NCBI RefSeq assembly: GCF_008329905.1 | Contig: NZ_CP032155.1 | Location: 5,394,001 to 5,458,000, forward strand | Origin: Mycobacterium sp. ELW1 | Lineage (GTDB): Bacteria > Actinomycetota > Actinomycetes > Mycobacteriales > Mycobacteriaceae | Length of the DNA stretch: 64,000 nt | Reading direction: 5' to 3' | Shown: positions 52,887 through 63,611 of the stretch, one piece after another | Layout: each line of letters starts with the position of its first letter | Numbering within the stretch: the first letter of the stretch is position 1 | Notes under the pieces: model-generated | What the model saw: the letters and a program-made list of their open reading frames with translations, nothing else | What the model was told of the DNA's origin: nothing | Databases searched by the model: none | Position numbers and translations under genes: made by a program

Positions 52887-53842
52887 GCCGAGCGGGCGAA
52901 CCGGCGACGGTAGTCCGACGGGGTGACGCCGACGATTCGGCGGAAGTGGTGGCGTAGCAGCGTGGCATTGCCGAATCCCGCCCGCTCGGCGATGCGGTCG
53001 ATGTCCAGATCGGTCTCCTCCAGCATCCGGCGGGCGTAGAGCACCCGCTGATCGGTGACCCACTGCATGGGCGTGGTGCCGGCCTCCTCGACGAAGCGCC
53101 GCGCGAACGTTCGCGCCGACATGTTGGCCCGGCGAGCCATGCTCGTGACCGTGTGCGGCTTGTCGAGATTGGACAGGATCCAATCCAATTGCGGCGCAAA
53201 CCCTTCCGAACATCGCGCGGGAATGGGTTGCTCGATGTACTGACGCTGTCCGCCATCGCGCTGCGGTGGCACCACCATTCGCCGGGCGATGATGTTGGTG
53301 ACCGCGCTGCCGAGTTCGCGGCGGACCAGGTGCAGGCACGCGTCGATACCGGCGGCGGTGCCGGCACTGGTCACCAGGTCGCCGTCGTCGACGAACAGCA
53401 CGTTGCGGTCGATGATCGCGGTGGGATAGCGCTGCGCGAGGTCGTCGGCGTGCATCCAGTGCGTGGTGCAGTGCCGCCCGTCGAGCAGGCCCGCCTCACC
53501 CGCCACGAATGCGCCGGAACAGACGGTCAGGATCGTCGACCCGGCCGCGTGGGCGGCCCGCAGGGCTTCTAGCGCTTCCGGCGGGTACGCCTCGACCGGG
53601 CCGGTGACCGCCGACACCGCCACCACGTCGGCGCCTATCAGGGCATCGAGGCCGTGGTCGGGCACCAGCGCCGCGCCGACACTGGTGCGCAGTGGCTTGC
53701 CCGCTTGCGGGCCGCACACCTTGAAATCGAAGTTGGGCACACCGTCTGCCGCCCGGTCGATGCCGAAGACCTCGCACACCACGCCGAACTCGAAGACGGC
53801 GACGTTGTCCAAGACCAGCGCCGAGACACTCTTCAAAGGCAT
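52883..53842 (-). CDS. GlxA-like AraC-family regulator
   Basis: This 319-residue regulator has an N-terminal DJ-1/PfpI-like domain (residues about 1-190), with the cysteine elbow VCSGAFVAGEAGLLDG and the later THWMHADDLAQRYP. A C-terminal AraC double helix-turn-helix (HTVTSMARRANMSARTFAR and DIDRIAERAGFGNATLLRHHF) follows. Such proteins commonly control amine or nitrile catabolism. No obvious target is adjacent. A 71-base gap separates it from the small ORF at 53914. Confidence 0.87.
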   Translation of the reverse strand: MPLKSVSALVLDNVAVFEFGVVCEVFGIDRAADGVPNFDFKVCGPQAGKPLRTSVGAALVPDHGLDALIGADVVAVSAVTGPVEAYPPEALEALRAAHAAGSTILTVCSGAFVAGEAGLLDGRHCTTHWMHADDLAQRYPTAIIDRNVLFVDDGDLVTSAGTAAGIDACLHLVRRELGSAVTNIIARRMVVPPQRDGGQRQYIEQPIPARCSEGFAPQLDWILSNLDKPHTVTSMARRANMSARTFARRFVEEAGTTPMQWVTDQRVLYARRMLEETDLDIDRIAERAGFGNATLLRHHFRRIVGVTPSDYRRRFARSA

Positions 53843-53913
53843 GGCAGAATTTTATCTCACCGGGTCAGTACTGCCACTGTTGGCGGGATCTTTTTCCCCG
53901 AAGCATTACTGCC

Positions 53914-54111
53914 ATGAACATTTTCGCCGCCATCCTCAAGAAACTTCATCTGCACGCCGATCAATTCCGGGTGTGGGCACCGATGGTCGGTCCGCTGTTC
54001 GCCGACGATGCCGACCTGCGCCGGATCAGCCACGACCTCGACGCCGTGCGGACCCGGTTCGAACACCATCCGACCTGGCCGTCGTCAGGTGTCCTCGGGG
54101 AGCGCCGCTAG
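53914..54111 (+). CDS. Possible small protein, 65 residues
   Basis: ATG at 53914 opens a 65-codon frame (FAAILKKLHLHADQFRVW, then RRISHDLDAVRTRFEHH) that overlaps the end of the converging hydrolase gene by 27 bases. Composition fits a soluble alpha-helical protein. I do not recognise a family and see no ribosome site. It could be real or chance. Confidence 0.35.
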   Translation: MNIFAAILKKLHLHADQFRVWAPMVGPLFADDADLRRISHDLDAVRTRFEHHPTWPSSGVLGERR

Positions 54112-54858
54112 GAACGACTCGACGGCGTCCCGGTACCGGTCCGGGGCGTCGTCGTGAACGAGGTGGCCTGCCCCGTCGACGTGGACGTAGCGAGCCGACG
54201 GCCCGGCCAGCTCGGCCATTCGCCGCATCTGCCCGGGCGGCGCCACCGAGTCACCCGCCTCGATCAGCAACACCGGCGCCCGGACCGCCTGCCACTGCCG
54301 CCAGTAGTCCCGAGTCCCCCACTCCGCCGCAATCTCGATCCAGCGAGCCGGCTGGCCGTGCAGCCGCCAGCCGGTCGCCGTTCGGTCGAAGGCTTCGAGG
54401 AAGTAGCGCCCGGCGACCGGCCCGAACTCGTCGAAGACCTGCTGCTCCGTGGAGTACTCAACCGGCAAGGCATGCACCCACGGCTCCCACGGGCCGGTGG
54501 TGCGGCCGACGAAGTCCGGCGCCATGTCCTCGACCACCAGCGCGCGCACCAGATCGGGACGCTGCGCGGCCAAGCACCAGGAATGCAGACCACCCATCGA
54601 GTGCCCGACGAGTACCGCGGGGCCGTCGAGGCTTGCCAGCGCGTCACCGAGGTCGGTCACGAACCGTTCGGTGCTGACCGGTTCGCCATCCTCGACCTCA
54701 CGGCCGCGGTGCCACGGTGCGTCGTAGGTGTGTACCGACCCGAACCGGGCCAGCCACGGCACCTGCCGCGACCACGTGGTGCCCCGGCCCATCAAGCCGT
54801 GCACCAACACCACGGGCCGCCCGTTTCCACCCCGATAGGTCAGCAGCTCAGTGCTCAC
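54085..54858 (-). CDS. Alpha/beta hydrolase, Rv3591c type
   Basis: This 257-residue serine hydrolase has VLVHGLMGRGTTW, the nucleophile elbow GHSMGG, Asp in LLIEAGDSVAP, and His in DGAGHLVHDDAP. The length equals the M. tuberculosis protein at this position. The substrate is unknown. It diverges from mhuD with a 55-base gap. Confidence 0.88.
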   Translation of the reverse strand: MSTELLTYRGGNGRPVVLVHGLMGRGTTWSRQVPWLARFGSVHTYDAPWHRGREVEDGEPVSTERFVTDLGDALASLDGPAVLVGHSMGGLHSWCLAAQRPDLVRALVVEDMAPDFVGRTTGPWEPWVHALPVEYSTEQQVFDEFGPVAGRYFLEAFDRTATGWRLHGQPARWIEIAAEWGTRDYWRQWQAVRAPVLLIEAGDSVAPPGQMRRMAELAGPSARYVHVDGAGHLVHDDAPDRYRDAVESFLAALPEDT

Positions 54859-54913
54859 CGGTTCATCTTGCGCGGTCGGTCACCGGCCCGGGCGGGCGCG
54901 GTAGCCTTGCGCC

Positions 54914-55231
54914 ATGTCCGTTGTGAAGATCAACGCAATCGAGATTCCGCCGGGTGCCGGTCCAGAGCTGGAGAAGCGTTTCGCCAACCGCGCTCACGCC
55001 GTGGACAACCAGCCGGGCTTCCTCGGGTTCCAATTGCTGCGACCCGTCAAGGGTGAGGACCGCTACTTCGTGGTGACCACATGGGAGTCCGAGGAGGCGT
55101 TCCAGGCCTGGGCGAGCGGGCCGGCGATCCACGCGCATGCCGGCGAGCGCGCCAACCCGGTGGCCAAGGGTGCCCATCTGCTCGAGTTCGAGGTTGTGTT
55201 GGACGTTGCCGGGACCGGCTCGAAGGCGTAG
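54914..55231 (+). CDS. mhuD: Heme-degrading monooxygenase MhuD
   Basis: This 105-residue ABM-fold protein is nearly identical to M. tuberculosis MhuD, which cleaves heme to mycobilin without CO release. Asn7, Arg26, Trp66 and the heme-ligating His75 are all present. TAGCCT lies six bases before the ATG, which suggests a leaderless transcript. The downstream lipoprotein gene overlaps or nearly abuts it. Confidence 0.95.
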   Translation: MSVVKINAIEIPPGAGPELEKRFANRAHAVDNQPGFLGFQLLRPVKGEDRYFVVTTWESEEAFQAWASGPAIHAHAGERANPVAKGAHLLEFEVVLDVAGTGSKA

Positions 55232-56573
55232 CGCACGCCGGGGGTGCCGGCGCGCGGTGGCAGTCGCCACCGTGATCGCGTCCGCGGCCGCCCTGGCAAC
55301 CAGCTGCACATCGCCACCCGCGCCGTCCGCCAATGCCGGCGCGGGCGTTCGCATCGACCTCAACACCCCGCAAGGAGTGCGAGCCAAGCAGGTCATGGAC
55401 ATGCTGAACTCGGACTGGCCGATCGGCAATGAGAGCGTCAAGACGCTGGCCACCCCGGAGCTGGTGGACCCGGTCGCCCACACCATGGACTCGCTGTGGT
55501 GGGACCGGCCCTACACCCTGGCCGGCGTCGAGGTCGGCGCCAACGTCGCCACCCTGCACATGCTGACCTCCTACGGCGCCCGCCAGGACATCGACCTGCG
55601 CATCGGCGACGACACCTTCGTCAGCCGGTTCGTCGTCACCACCGAGAAACCGAAGATCGACTCGTGGCAGGACGTCGACACCGCACTGAGCCGCACCGGC
55701 GCCCGCTACTCGTGGCAGGTGTCCAAGGTCGACGACGGCCGCTGCGAGAAGGTCGCGGGCACCAACACCTCTGAATCCCTGCCGCTGGCTTCGATTTTCA
55801 AGACATACGTGTTGTACGCGGTCGAAACTGCCGTCGCTACAGGCACGGTGAACTGGGACGACAAGCTGACGATCACCGCTGAAGTGAAGAAGCTCGGTTC
55901 ATCGGGCTTCGACAAGCTTCCGCCCGGATCGCAGATCACCGTCCGCGAGGCCGCGGGCAAGATGATCTCGACGAGCGACAACATGGCCACCGATCTGCTG
56001 ATCGCACGGGTGGGCACCCGTGCCATCGAAGAGGCCCTGGTCGCCGCAGGGCACCACGACCCCGCGAGCATGACGCCGTTCCCGACCATGCGGGAACTGT
56101 TCGCGATCGGCTGGGGCAATCCCGATGTGCGTGAGCAGTGGAAGACAACCGTGCCGGCGAATCGGGGAAACCTGTTGCACGACGCGGATTCCCGCCCGTA
56201 CGAGCCTGATCCGATGCGCTCCCACACGCCGGCCTCGACCTACGGCGTGGAGTGGTACGGCAACGCCGAGGACATCTGCCGCGTGCACGCCGCCCTGCAG
56301 CACAATGCCGTCGGTCGCGCGGCTCCGGTCAAGGACGTGATGTCCGAAGCCGCGGGCATCGACCTCGACCCCGCCGAGTGGCCCTACATCGCCGCCAAGG
56401 CCGGAAACCTGCCCGGCGAGATGACATTCAGCTGGTATGCGGTGGACCGAACGGGCCAGGCCTGGGTGGTCAGCTTCCAGTTCAACTGGCCCCGTTTCCA
56501 CAGCGCGAACGCGGGCGGCTGGGCGATGATGATCATCAAGCAGGTGTTCGGGTTACTGCCCCGCTACCGCTGA
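55206..56573 (+). CDS. lpqF: Lipoprotein LpqF, beta-lactamase fold
   Basis: This lipoprotein of about 455 residues has a class A beta-lactamase-like domain: SxxK as SIFK, SDN in STSDNMATD, and KxG as KAGNLPGEM. A TTG at 55206 gives a basic signal start (PARRRSARRGCRR), hydrophobic core and LATSC lipobox; GTG at 55257 would lack the positive charges. The longer form matches the M. tuberculosis length. The active-site set is complete, but in mycobacteria LpqF is not an accepted beta-lactamase. The role is unknown. Confidence 0.82.
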   Translation: MPGPARRRSARRGCRRAVAVATVIASAAALATSCTSPPAPSANAGAGVRIDLNTPQGVRAKQVMDMLNSDWPIGNESVKTLATPELVDPVAHTMDSLWWDRPYTLAGVEVGANVATLHMLTSYGARQDIDLRIGDDTFVSRFVVTTEKPKIDSWQDVDTALSRTGARYSWQVSKVDDGRCEKVAGTNTSESLPLASIFKTYVLYAVETAVATGTVNWDDKLTITAEVKKLGSSGFDKLPPGSQITVREAAGKMISTSDNMATDLLIARVGTRAIEEALVAAGHHDPASMTPFPTMRELFAIGWGNPDVREQWKTTVPANRGNLLHDADSRPYEPDPMRSHTPASTYGVEWYGNAEDICRVHAALQHNAVGRAAPVKDVMSEAAGIDLDPAEWPYIAAKAGNLPGEMTFSWYAVDRTGQAWVVSFQFNWPRFHSANAGGWAMMIIKQVFGLLPRYR

Positions 56574-57110
56574 GCGCAGCGTCCACACCGATCCTCGGTG
56601 ATGCAGGGCGGTGCTGCTGGCCGGCGCGATATCGATGCGCCAGAACGACTTTGGCGGTGCGTCGAGCACGCTGAGGATCGCCGCGCGAACCACTGCGGGG
56701 TGGGTGAACGCGACAACGCGACCCGGTGTGCGGGCGATGTCGACCAGCCAGCCGCGCACCCGCTCGATCAGCTCGACGACCGATTCGCCGTTGTGCGGGC
56801 GGCTTTCAGGGTCGGTCAGCCACTGCGTGAGCTCACCCGGCTGCACCTGTTCGAGGCTGCGGCCGCCCCAGGAACCGCACCCCAGGTCGGCCAGCCGCGG
56901 ATCAACCGCAGGTGTCAGGCCGAGCGCTTCCGCGCTCTGGAGCGCACGAAGTTCCGGCCCGGAGAGCACCAGATCGGCGGCACCGACATCAACCCCGGCC
57001 AGCTGCCGTCGGCCGATGGCGTTGAGCTCTTCGTCGAGCGGAAATCGTCCGGCTGCCATGGCATCGGTCATGGCGTGTGACACCAGGGTCAGCCGGACGA
57101 CCTCGCTCAC
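56553..57110 (-). CDS. Histidine phosphatase-superfamily protein
   Basis: This 185-residue protein has the phosphatase core with LVSHAMTDA in place of the usual RHGxT. The nucleophile His is kept, but the preceding Arg is Ser and the Gly is Ala. The later SGPELRALQSAEAL and THPAVVRAA match the family's second Arg and His regions. It ends inside the 3' end of lpqF (21-base convergent overlap). It lies downstream of cbtB-cbtA, so it may be a CobC-type phosphatase of cobalamin synthesis; the altered motif makes activity uncertain. GTG 57110 is used; its ribosome site lies in a hairpin. Confidence 0.75.
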   Translation of the reverse strand: MSEVVRLTLVSHAMTDAMAAGRFPLDEELNAIGRRQLAGVDVGAADLVLSGPELRALQSAEALGLTPAVDPRLADLGCGSWGGRSLEQVQPGELTQWLTDPESRPHNGESVVELIERVRGWLVDIARTPGRVVAFTHPAVVRAAILSVLDAPPKSFWRIDIAPASSTALHHRGSVWTLRSAVAGQ

Positions 57111-57141
57111 GCCGCTCCCTCGCAAGCGAGGTAGCGGCGTG
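57108..57141 (-). promoter_or_regulatory. Hairpin over the phosphatase start
   Basis: A nine-base outer stem (57108-57116 with 57133-57141) and a six-base inner stem (57118-57123 with 57126-57131) form a long hairpin with an AA loop. The GTG start at 57110 and the upstream GAGGGAG both lie in it. It sits between cbtA and the phosphatase gene and could restrict translation or act as an intercistronic terminator. Confidence 0.55.
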
Positions 57142-57171
57142 TCCGCCTATGGTTCGCTCCGCAAGCGTCGC

Positions 57172-57975
57172 TCACGCCGTAATGGGTTCCTGCTGCTTGC
57201 TGTCGAGCAGCCGGTGCAGCATCGCCGCACCGGCCAGACCGATCGTCGTCCAGACAATCACCTGGGTGCCCAGCGCGTACAGCCGGAACTCATACAGATC
57301 CGTCGCCGGGAAGCCCGGAAACACAATCGTCCCGGCCTCGTTCACCATCGGGCCGGGTATCTCGTCGATGGTCGGCAGCACGAGCATCAGGATTGCGACC
57401 GCGACGATGTACGCCCCGCCCGCGGCCAGCGTGGCGTTCCAGGCACCCAGCTTCGGGGTGAGCTGGAAGGCCAGGTAGACCGCGGCGACCATGAACAGCG
57501 CGGACAGCGCCACCATCAACACGTAGAGCAGCGCGCGCTGCTTGATGGTCTCGTCGAGGCTGGTGGCCGGCGGGCTGGGCGGATACTTCAGTGCCGGCAC
57601 CACCCACAGCGAGATGAGCATCGCGCCCGCGGTCAGCACCGCCAGCTTGCGGGCCGACACGGCGTCGATGCGGCTGTAGGCCACGCAGAACACGACGGCG
57701 AACAACGCACCTAGCGCCACGCTGAAGAGCAGCACGCCCAGCCCCATGCCGATGTTGGACTGCACCGTCCGGGTGAACAGCTCGCCGCCCTCATGGCTGT
57801 GCCCATGCCCGTGCGCGGACGCCGCCTCCATGGCTTCATGCGCCGCGGTGGTGCCGTCCTCGAATTCGATGGCCCGGCCGACGATCGGCTCGATGAAGAT
57901 CTTGGACCAGACGAATCCGAACACGCCTGCGAGGGCGCCGGCCAGAATGCCGCGCCAGATTATTGACTTTTCCAT
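57172..57975 (-). CDS. cbtA: Cobalt transporter subunit CbtA
   Basis: This 267-residue membrane protein has about six hydrophobic segments and a His-rich loop (ASAHGHGHSHEGGE) near residue 55, a likely metal-binding site. It starts with KSIIWRGILAGALAGVFGFVWSK, the family opening. CbtA is predicted to transport cobalt for cobalamin synthesis. ATG at 57975. It follows cbtB by 25 bases and is under the cobalamin riboswitch. Confidence 0.88.
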   Translation of the reverse strand: MEKSIIWRGILAGALAGVFGFVWSKIFIEPIVGRAIEFEDGTTAAHEAMEAASAHGHGHSHEGGELFTRTVQSNIGMGLGVLLFSVALGALFAVVFCVAYSRIDAVSARKLAVLTAGAMLISLWVVPALKYPPSPPATSLDETIKQRALLYVLMVALSALFMVAAVYLAFQLTPKLGAWNATLAAGGAYIVAVAILMLVLPTIDEIPGPMVNEAGTIVFPGFPATDLYEFRLYALGTQVIVWTTIGLAGAAMLHRLLDSKQQEPITA

Positions 57976-58000
57976 TGTTTTTACAGTGATTCCCGCCGGC

Positions 58001-58213
58001 TCAGTGGCAGGGGAAGCCGAGCAGGTGGCGGGCGTCATGCACGAATTCGTGGATGTACATGTTGTCGCCGAACACCGAGGTGGCGCCTTGGTCGACACCG
58101 ACGAAGTACAACACCACCAGCGCGAAGAAGGCGGTCAGCGACAGCCAGACGACAGCTTTGGCGGCCGAGAGATCGACGGCGCGCGAGCGGCCCGTTGTCT
58201 GCGGAGTAGTCAT
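58001..58213 (-). CDS. cbtB: Cobalt transporter subunit CbtB
   Basis: This 70-residue protein has one transmembrane segment (AAKAVVWLSLTAFFALVVLYFVG) and the C-terminal metal-binding tail HEFVHDARHLLGFPCH, which is diagnostic of CbtB. The start ATG is at 58213, with AAGGA close upstream. It is the first gene after the riboswitch. Confidence 0.9.
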   Translation of the reverse strand: MTTPQTTGRSRAVDLSAAKAVVWLSLTAFFALVVLYFVGVDQGATSVFGDNMYIHEFVHDARHLLGFPCH

Positions 58214-58239
58214 TCGGTGTCCTTCCAGGGAGCTACGCG

Positions 58240-58345
58240 TCCCAATGCGAACCATGACGGGCCTCGGGTCTGACTTTCAACAGTGGCGCGACCGTTCTGG
58301 AATTTCACCAGATTCCTCGACTCGTCTCTTACACCGAGGATGCTA
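58240..58345 (-). ncRNA. Cobalamin riboswitch upstream of cbtB
   Basis: On the minus strand the leader contains the B12 core features: GGTGAAATTCC (complement at 58299-58309) followed by the B12-box-like GCCACTG (complement at 58281-58287) and AGTCAGACCCGAGGCC. These fit the Cobalamin riboswitch consensus. Boundaries are approximate. It ends about 25 bases before the cbtB start, so control of translation or of transcription read-through of cbtB-cbtA is expected. Confidence 0.85.
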
Positions 58346-58358
58346 TACCGCCGTGGGT

Positions 58359-58727
58359 TCAGCTGGCGCCGTAACCCAGCTGCTGCGCGGTGTACTTGGC
58401 GGCATCGGTGACCGGGACCGCCTGCACCGCGGTGCCGTAGGCGCAGATTTCGGTCCAGACATCGCCGAGTTCGGTGGTGTCGAAACGCATTCCGATGATC
58501 GCGTTGCCGCCGCGAGTCCGGGCCTCGGTCATCAGGCGATTCATAGCCTCGTTGCGGCTCTCGGCGAGATTCTTGGTCATGCCCTGCAGCTCACCGCCGA
58601 ACATGCTCTTGAAGCCCGCGCCCATCTGGGAGAAGGCGTTGCGCGATCGCACGGTGAGACCGAAGACCTCGCCGCACACCCGCTGGATCTCCCAGCCGGG
58701 GATGTCGTTGGTGGTAACCACAAGCAT
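58359..58727 (-). CDS. YbjQ-family (UPF0145) protein
   Basis: This 122-residue protein has the YbjQ heavy-metal-binding-domain pattern (LVVTTNDIPGWEIQRVCGEVFGLTV, then GNAIIGMRFDTTELGD and EICAYGTAVQ). Members form pentamers of unknown function. It stands alone between cbtB's riboswitch and the clpC1 terminator, in the same orientation as both. Confidence 0.88.
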   Translation of the reverse strand: MLVVTTNDIPGWEIQRVCGEVFGLTVRSRNAFSQMGAGFKSMFGGELQGMTKNLAESRNEAMNRLMTEARTRGGNAIIGMRFDTTELGDVWTEICAYGTAVQAVPVTDAAKYTAQQLGYGAS

Positions 58728-58792
58728 GAGCAGAGGGTAGCGGTCGCACGTGGGCGAATCGATGCGGACGAAAACAATTCATCGCGGATACG

Positions 58793-58820
58793 AAAAAGGC
58801 CCCCGAGACTGTCGGGGGCC
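58793..58820 (-). terminator. Rho-independent terminator of clpC1
   Basis: On the minus strand GGCCCCCGA pairs perfectly with TCGGGGGCC (58812-58820 with 58798-58806, five-base loop) and is followed by TTTTT (58797-58793). It starts about 15 bases after the clpC1 stop codon and is the clearest intrinsic terminator in the window. Confidence 0.92.
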
Positions 58821-58834
58821 TTATTCGCTGGTGC

Positions 58835-61360
<2,526 letters not shown>

Positions 61361-61610
61361 CCTCGGTTACCTGCTCTCCATCACGATTAGGTACAGCGGT
61401 AGTCACCACGTACCTGTCGTCCACTCTAATGGGCGGTTCGGGGAGGCGTCCTCCCTTGTCACCCTTACCGCGTCCCTAGCGGTGCGGACCTAGCACACCA
61501 ACGCGGCGGAGCTGCGAATCGTTTCCGGCAATCACCGGCATCCGCTTCGCCGCGAGCGAACGCCAACCGGCACCTCCGTCGCGGCGAGGGACGAGCGGGT
61601 TAGCTGATCC
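61361..61610. other. clpC1 promoter and lsr2 3' region
   Basis: This is a 250-base gap. On the minus strand TAGAGT (61423-61428) is a possible -10 for clpC1. A GC-rich inverted repeat at 61548-61586 lies nearer lsr2. No operator was recognised with confidence, although regulators such as ClgR act on clpC1 in mycobacteria. Confidence 0.35.
61548..61586 (-). terminator. Possible terminator after lsr2
   Basis: CGCCGCGA (61548-61555) pairs perfectly with TCGCGGCG (61579-61586) across a 23-base loop, 25 bases after the lsr2 stop. No T-tract follows, so terminator function is only suggested. Confidence 0.35.
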
Positions 61611-61952
61611 CTAGGTTGCGGCGTGGAAGGCGTCGATGATGTCGGCCGGGATGCGTCCCCGCGTCGACACCTTGTGGCCATTGCGGCGCGCCCATTCCCG
61701 GATCGCGGCGCTCTGCTCCCGATCGATGCTCGCGCGGCCACGGCCGGCCGGGCCCGAACGCCCGCGGCGACGGCCGCCCACCCGACGGCTGGCCTCGACC
61801 CACTGCTTGAGATCGTTACGCAGTTTCTGAGCATTTTTTGAAGAAAGATCGATCTCATAGCTCACGCCATCGAGCGCGAATTCGACCGTTTCATCGGCTG
61901 CGCCCGCACCGTCGAAATCGTCGACGAGCGTCACGGTCACCTTTTTGGCCAT
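61611..61952 (-). CDS. lsr2: Nucleoid-associated xenogeneic silencer Lsr2
   Basis: This 113-residue Lsr2 has an N-terminal oligomerisation domain ([24 protein letters not shown]) and the C-terminal AT-rich DNA-binding domain, with the RGR loop in [16 protein letters not shown] that enters the minor groove. It silences AT-rich genes. It lies between lysS and clpC1, the standard mycobacterial order. Confidence 0.96.
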   Translation of the reverse strand: MAKKVTVTLVDDFDGAGAADETVEFALDGVSYEIDLSSKNAQKLRNDLKQWVEASRRVGGRRRGRSGPAGRGRASIDREQSAAIREWARRNGHKVSTRGRIPADIIDAFHAAT

Positions 61953-62067
61953 TGCCTCACTGAATCCTTCTGCCTGCGCTCAACAACCCATAGTCGAGCG
62001 TCTTCCCCATGTGAACCAATGTGCCACAGCGGCCCACATCATTCAACGTAGCTCGGATAAGCGCACC

Positions 62068-63588
62068 TCAGCCATGTCGGCGAACAATCGGGAACAAAAC
62101 AGTTTCCCGAATTGACAAGCCGGTGAGCGCCATCAGCAGACGATCGACGCCCATTCCGGTTCCCGTGGTCGGGGGCATCGCATACTCCATTGCCGCCAGG
62201 AAATCCTCGTCGAGTGCCATCGCCTCGTCGTCGCCCGCTGCCGCCGCCCTGGCTTGGGCCTCAAAGCGCTCGCGCTGCACGATCGGGTCGACCAGCTCGG
62301 AATAGCCGGTGGCCAACTCGAACCCGCGCACGTACAGATCCCACTTCTCCGTGACGCCGGGGATGCTGCGGTGCTGACGCGTCAACGGTGTGGTCTCGAC
62401 CGGGAAATCCTTGACGAATGTCGGGGCCCACAATGTGTCCCCGACGGTGTGCTCCCACAGTTCTTCGATCACCTTGCCGTGCCCGTAGCCGCGATCCCGC
62501 GGGATCTCCACCTCGAGCCGGTCGGCAATAGTGAGGAGATATTCCAGCGAAGTGTCCGGGGTGATCTCTTCACCGAGGGCTTCAGACAACGACGGGTACA
62601 TTTCCAGCGACGGCCATTCACCGTCGAGGTCATAGATTGTGCCGTCCGGCAATGGCACTTGCCGCGTGCCGATCGCCTCATCCGCAACTTCCTGAATAAC
62701 TTCACGGGTGACGATCGCCGAATCGTCATACGTACCCCATGCTTGATAAGTCTCGAGCATCGAGAATTCCGGCGAATGCGTCGAATCCGCGCCTTCGTTT
62801 CGGAAGTTCCGATTGAGCTCGAAAACCTTCTCCAGACCGCCGACCACGCATCGCTTGAGGAACAACTCCGGCGCGATCCGCAGATACAGGTCGGCGTCGA
62901 GCGCGTTCGAGTGGGTGACGAACGGCCGCGCCGCCGCACCACCGGCCAGCGTCTGCAGCATCGGTGTCTCGACTTCGAGGAACCCACGACGATCCAGCGC
63001 ATTGCGCAGCGCACGGACCACGGCGATGCGTTGCCGGGCCACGGTTCGGGCCTGCGGGCGCACGATCAGGTCGACGTACCGCTGCCGAACGCGCGACTCC
63101 TCGCTCATCTCTTTATGGGCGACGGGCAGCGGACGCAATGCCTTGCTGGCCATCTGCCAGGCATCGGCCAGCACCGAGAGTTCGCCGCGGCGGGAACTGA
63201 TCACCTCGCCGTGCACGAACACGATGTCGCCGAGATCCACCTCGGTCTTCCAGGCTTCGAGCGCGTCCGCACCGACGCCGGCCAGGCTGATCATGGCCTG
63301 CAGTTGGGTGCCGTCGCCTTCCTGCAGGGTGGCGAAGCACAACTTGCCCGAGTTCCTGGCGAACACGACCCGACCGGTGACGCCGACGATGTCGCCGGTG
63401 GCGGAGTCGGCTTCCAGGTCGGGATACGCGGCCCTGATCTGGGCCAGCGAATGAGTTCGCGGCACCGAGACGGGGTAGGGATCTTTCCCTTCGGCCAACA
63501 GGGCCTCGCGCTTGCCCTGGCGAATCCGGAACTGCTCGGGGACGTCGGAGTCCGCGTGGTCGGTATCCGGAGTATCAGCAGAGCTCAC
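62068..63588 (-). CDS. lysS: Lysyl-tRNA synthetase, class II
   Basis: This 506-residue class II synthetase has an N-terminal OB-fold (from [24 protein letters not shown]) and a catalytic domain with [18 protein letters not shown] (motif 2) and [16 protein letters not shown] (motif 3). It charges tRNA-Lys. GTG at 63588 is the start. It resembles the bacterial LysS1 and not the LysX lysinylating form, which has extra transmembrane segments. Confidence 0.96.
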   Translation of the reverse strand: MSSADTPDTDHADSDVPEQFRIRQGKREALLAEGKDPYPVSVPRTHSLAQIRAAYPDLEADSATGDIVGVTGRVVFARNSGKLCFATLQEGDGTQLQAMISLAGVGADALEAWKTEVDLGDIVFVHGEVISSRRGELSVLADAWQMASKALRPLPVAHKEMSEESRVRQRYVDLIVRPQARTVARQRIAVVRALRNALDRRGFLEVETPMLQTLAGGAAARPFVTHSNALDADLYLRIAPELFLKRCVVGGLEKVFELNRNFRNEGADSTHSPEFSMLETYQAWGTYDDSAIVTREVIQEVADEAIGTRQVPLPDGTIYDLDGEWPSLEMYPSLSEALGEEITPDTSLEYLLTIADRLEVEIPRDRGYGHGKVIEELWEHTVGDTLWAPTFVKDFPVETTPLTRQHRSIPGVTEKWDLYVRGFELATGYSELVDPIVQRERFEAQARAAAAGDDEAMALDEDFLAAMEYAMPPTTGTGMGVDRLLMALTGLSIRETVLFPIVRRHG

Positions 63589-63611
63589 GACGTGCCAGCT
63601 TAAATGAGGTC

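Noticed and set aside
53463..54677. 404-codon plus-strand frame opposite the GlxA-type gene and the hydrolase
   Set aside because: It runs through two well-supported minus-strand genes and is rich in Arg/Pro/Ala, typical of spurious high-GC frames.
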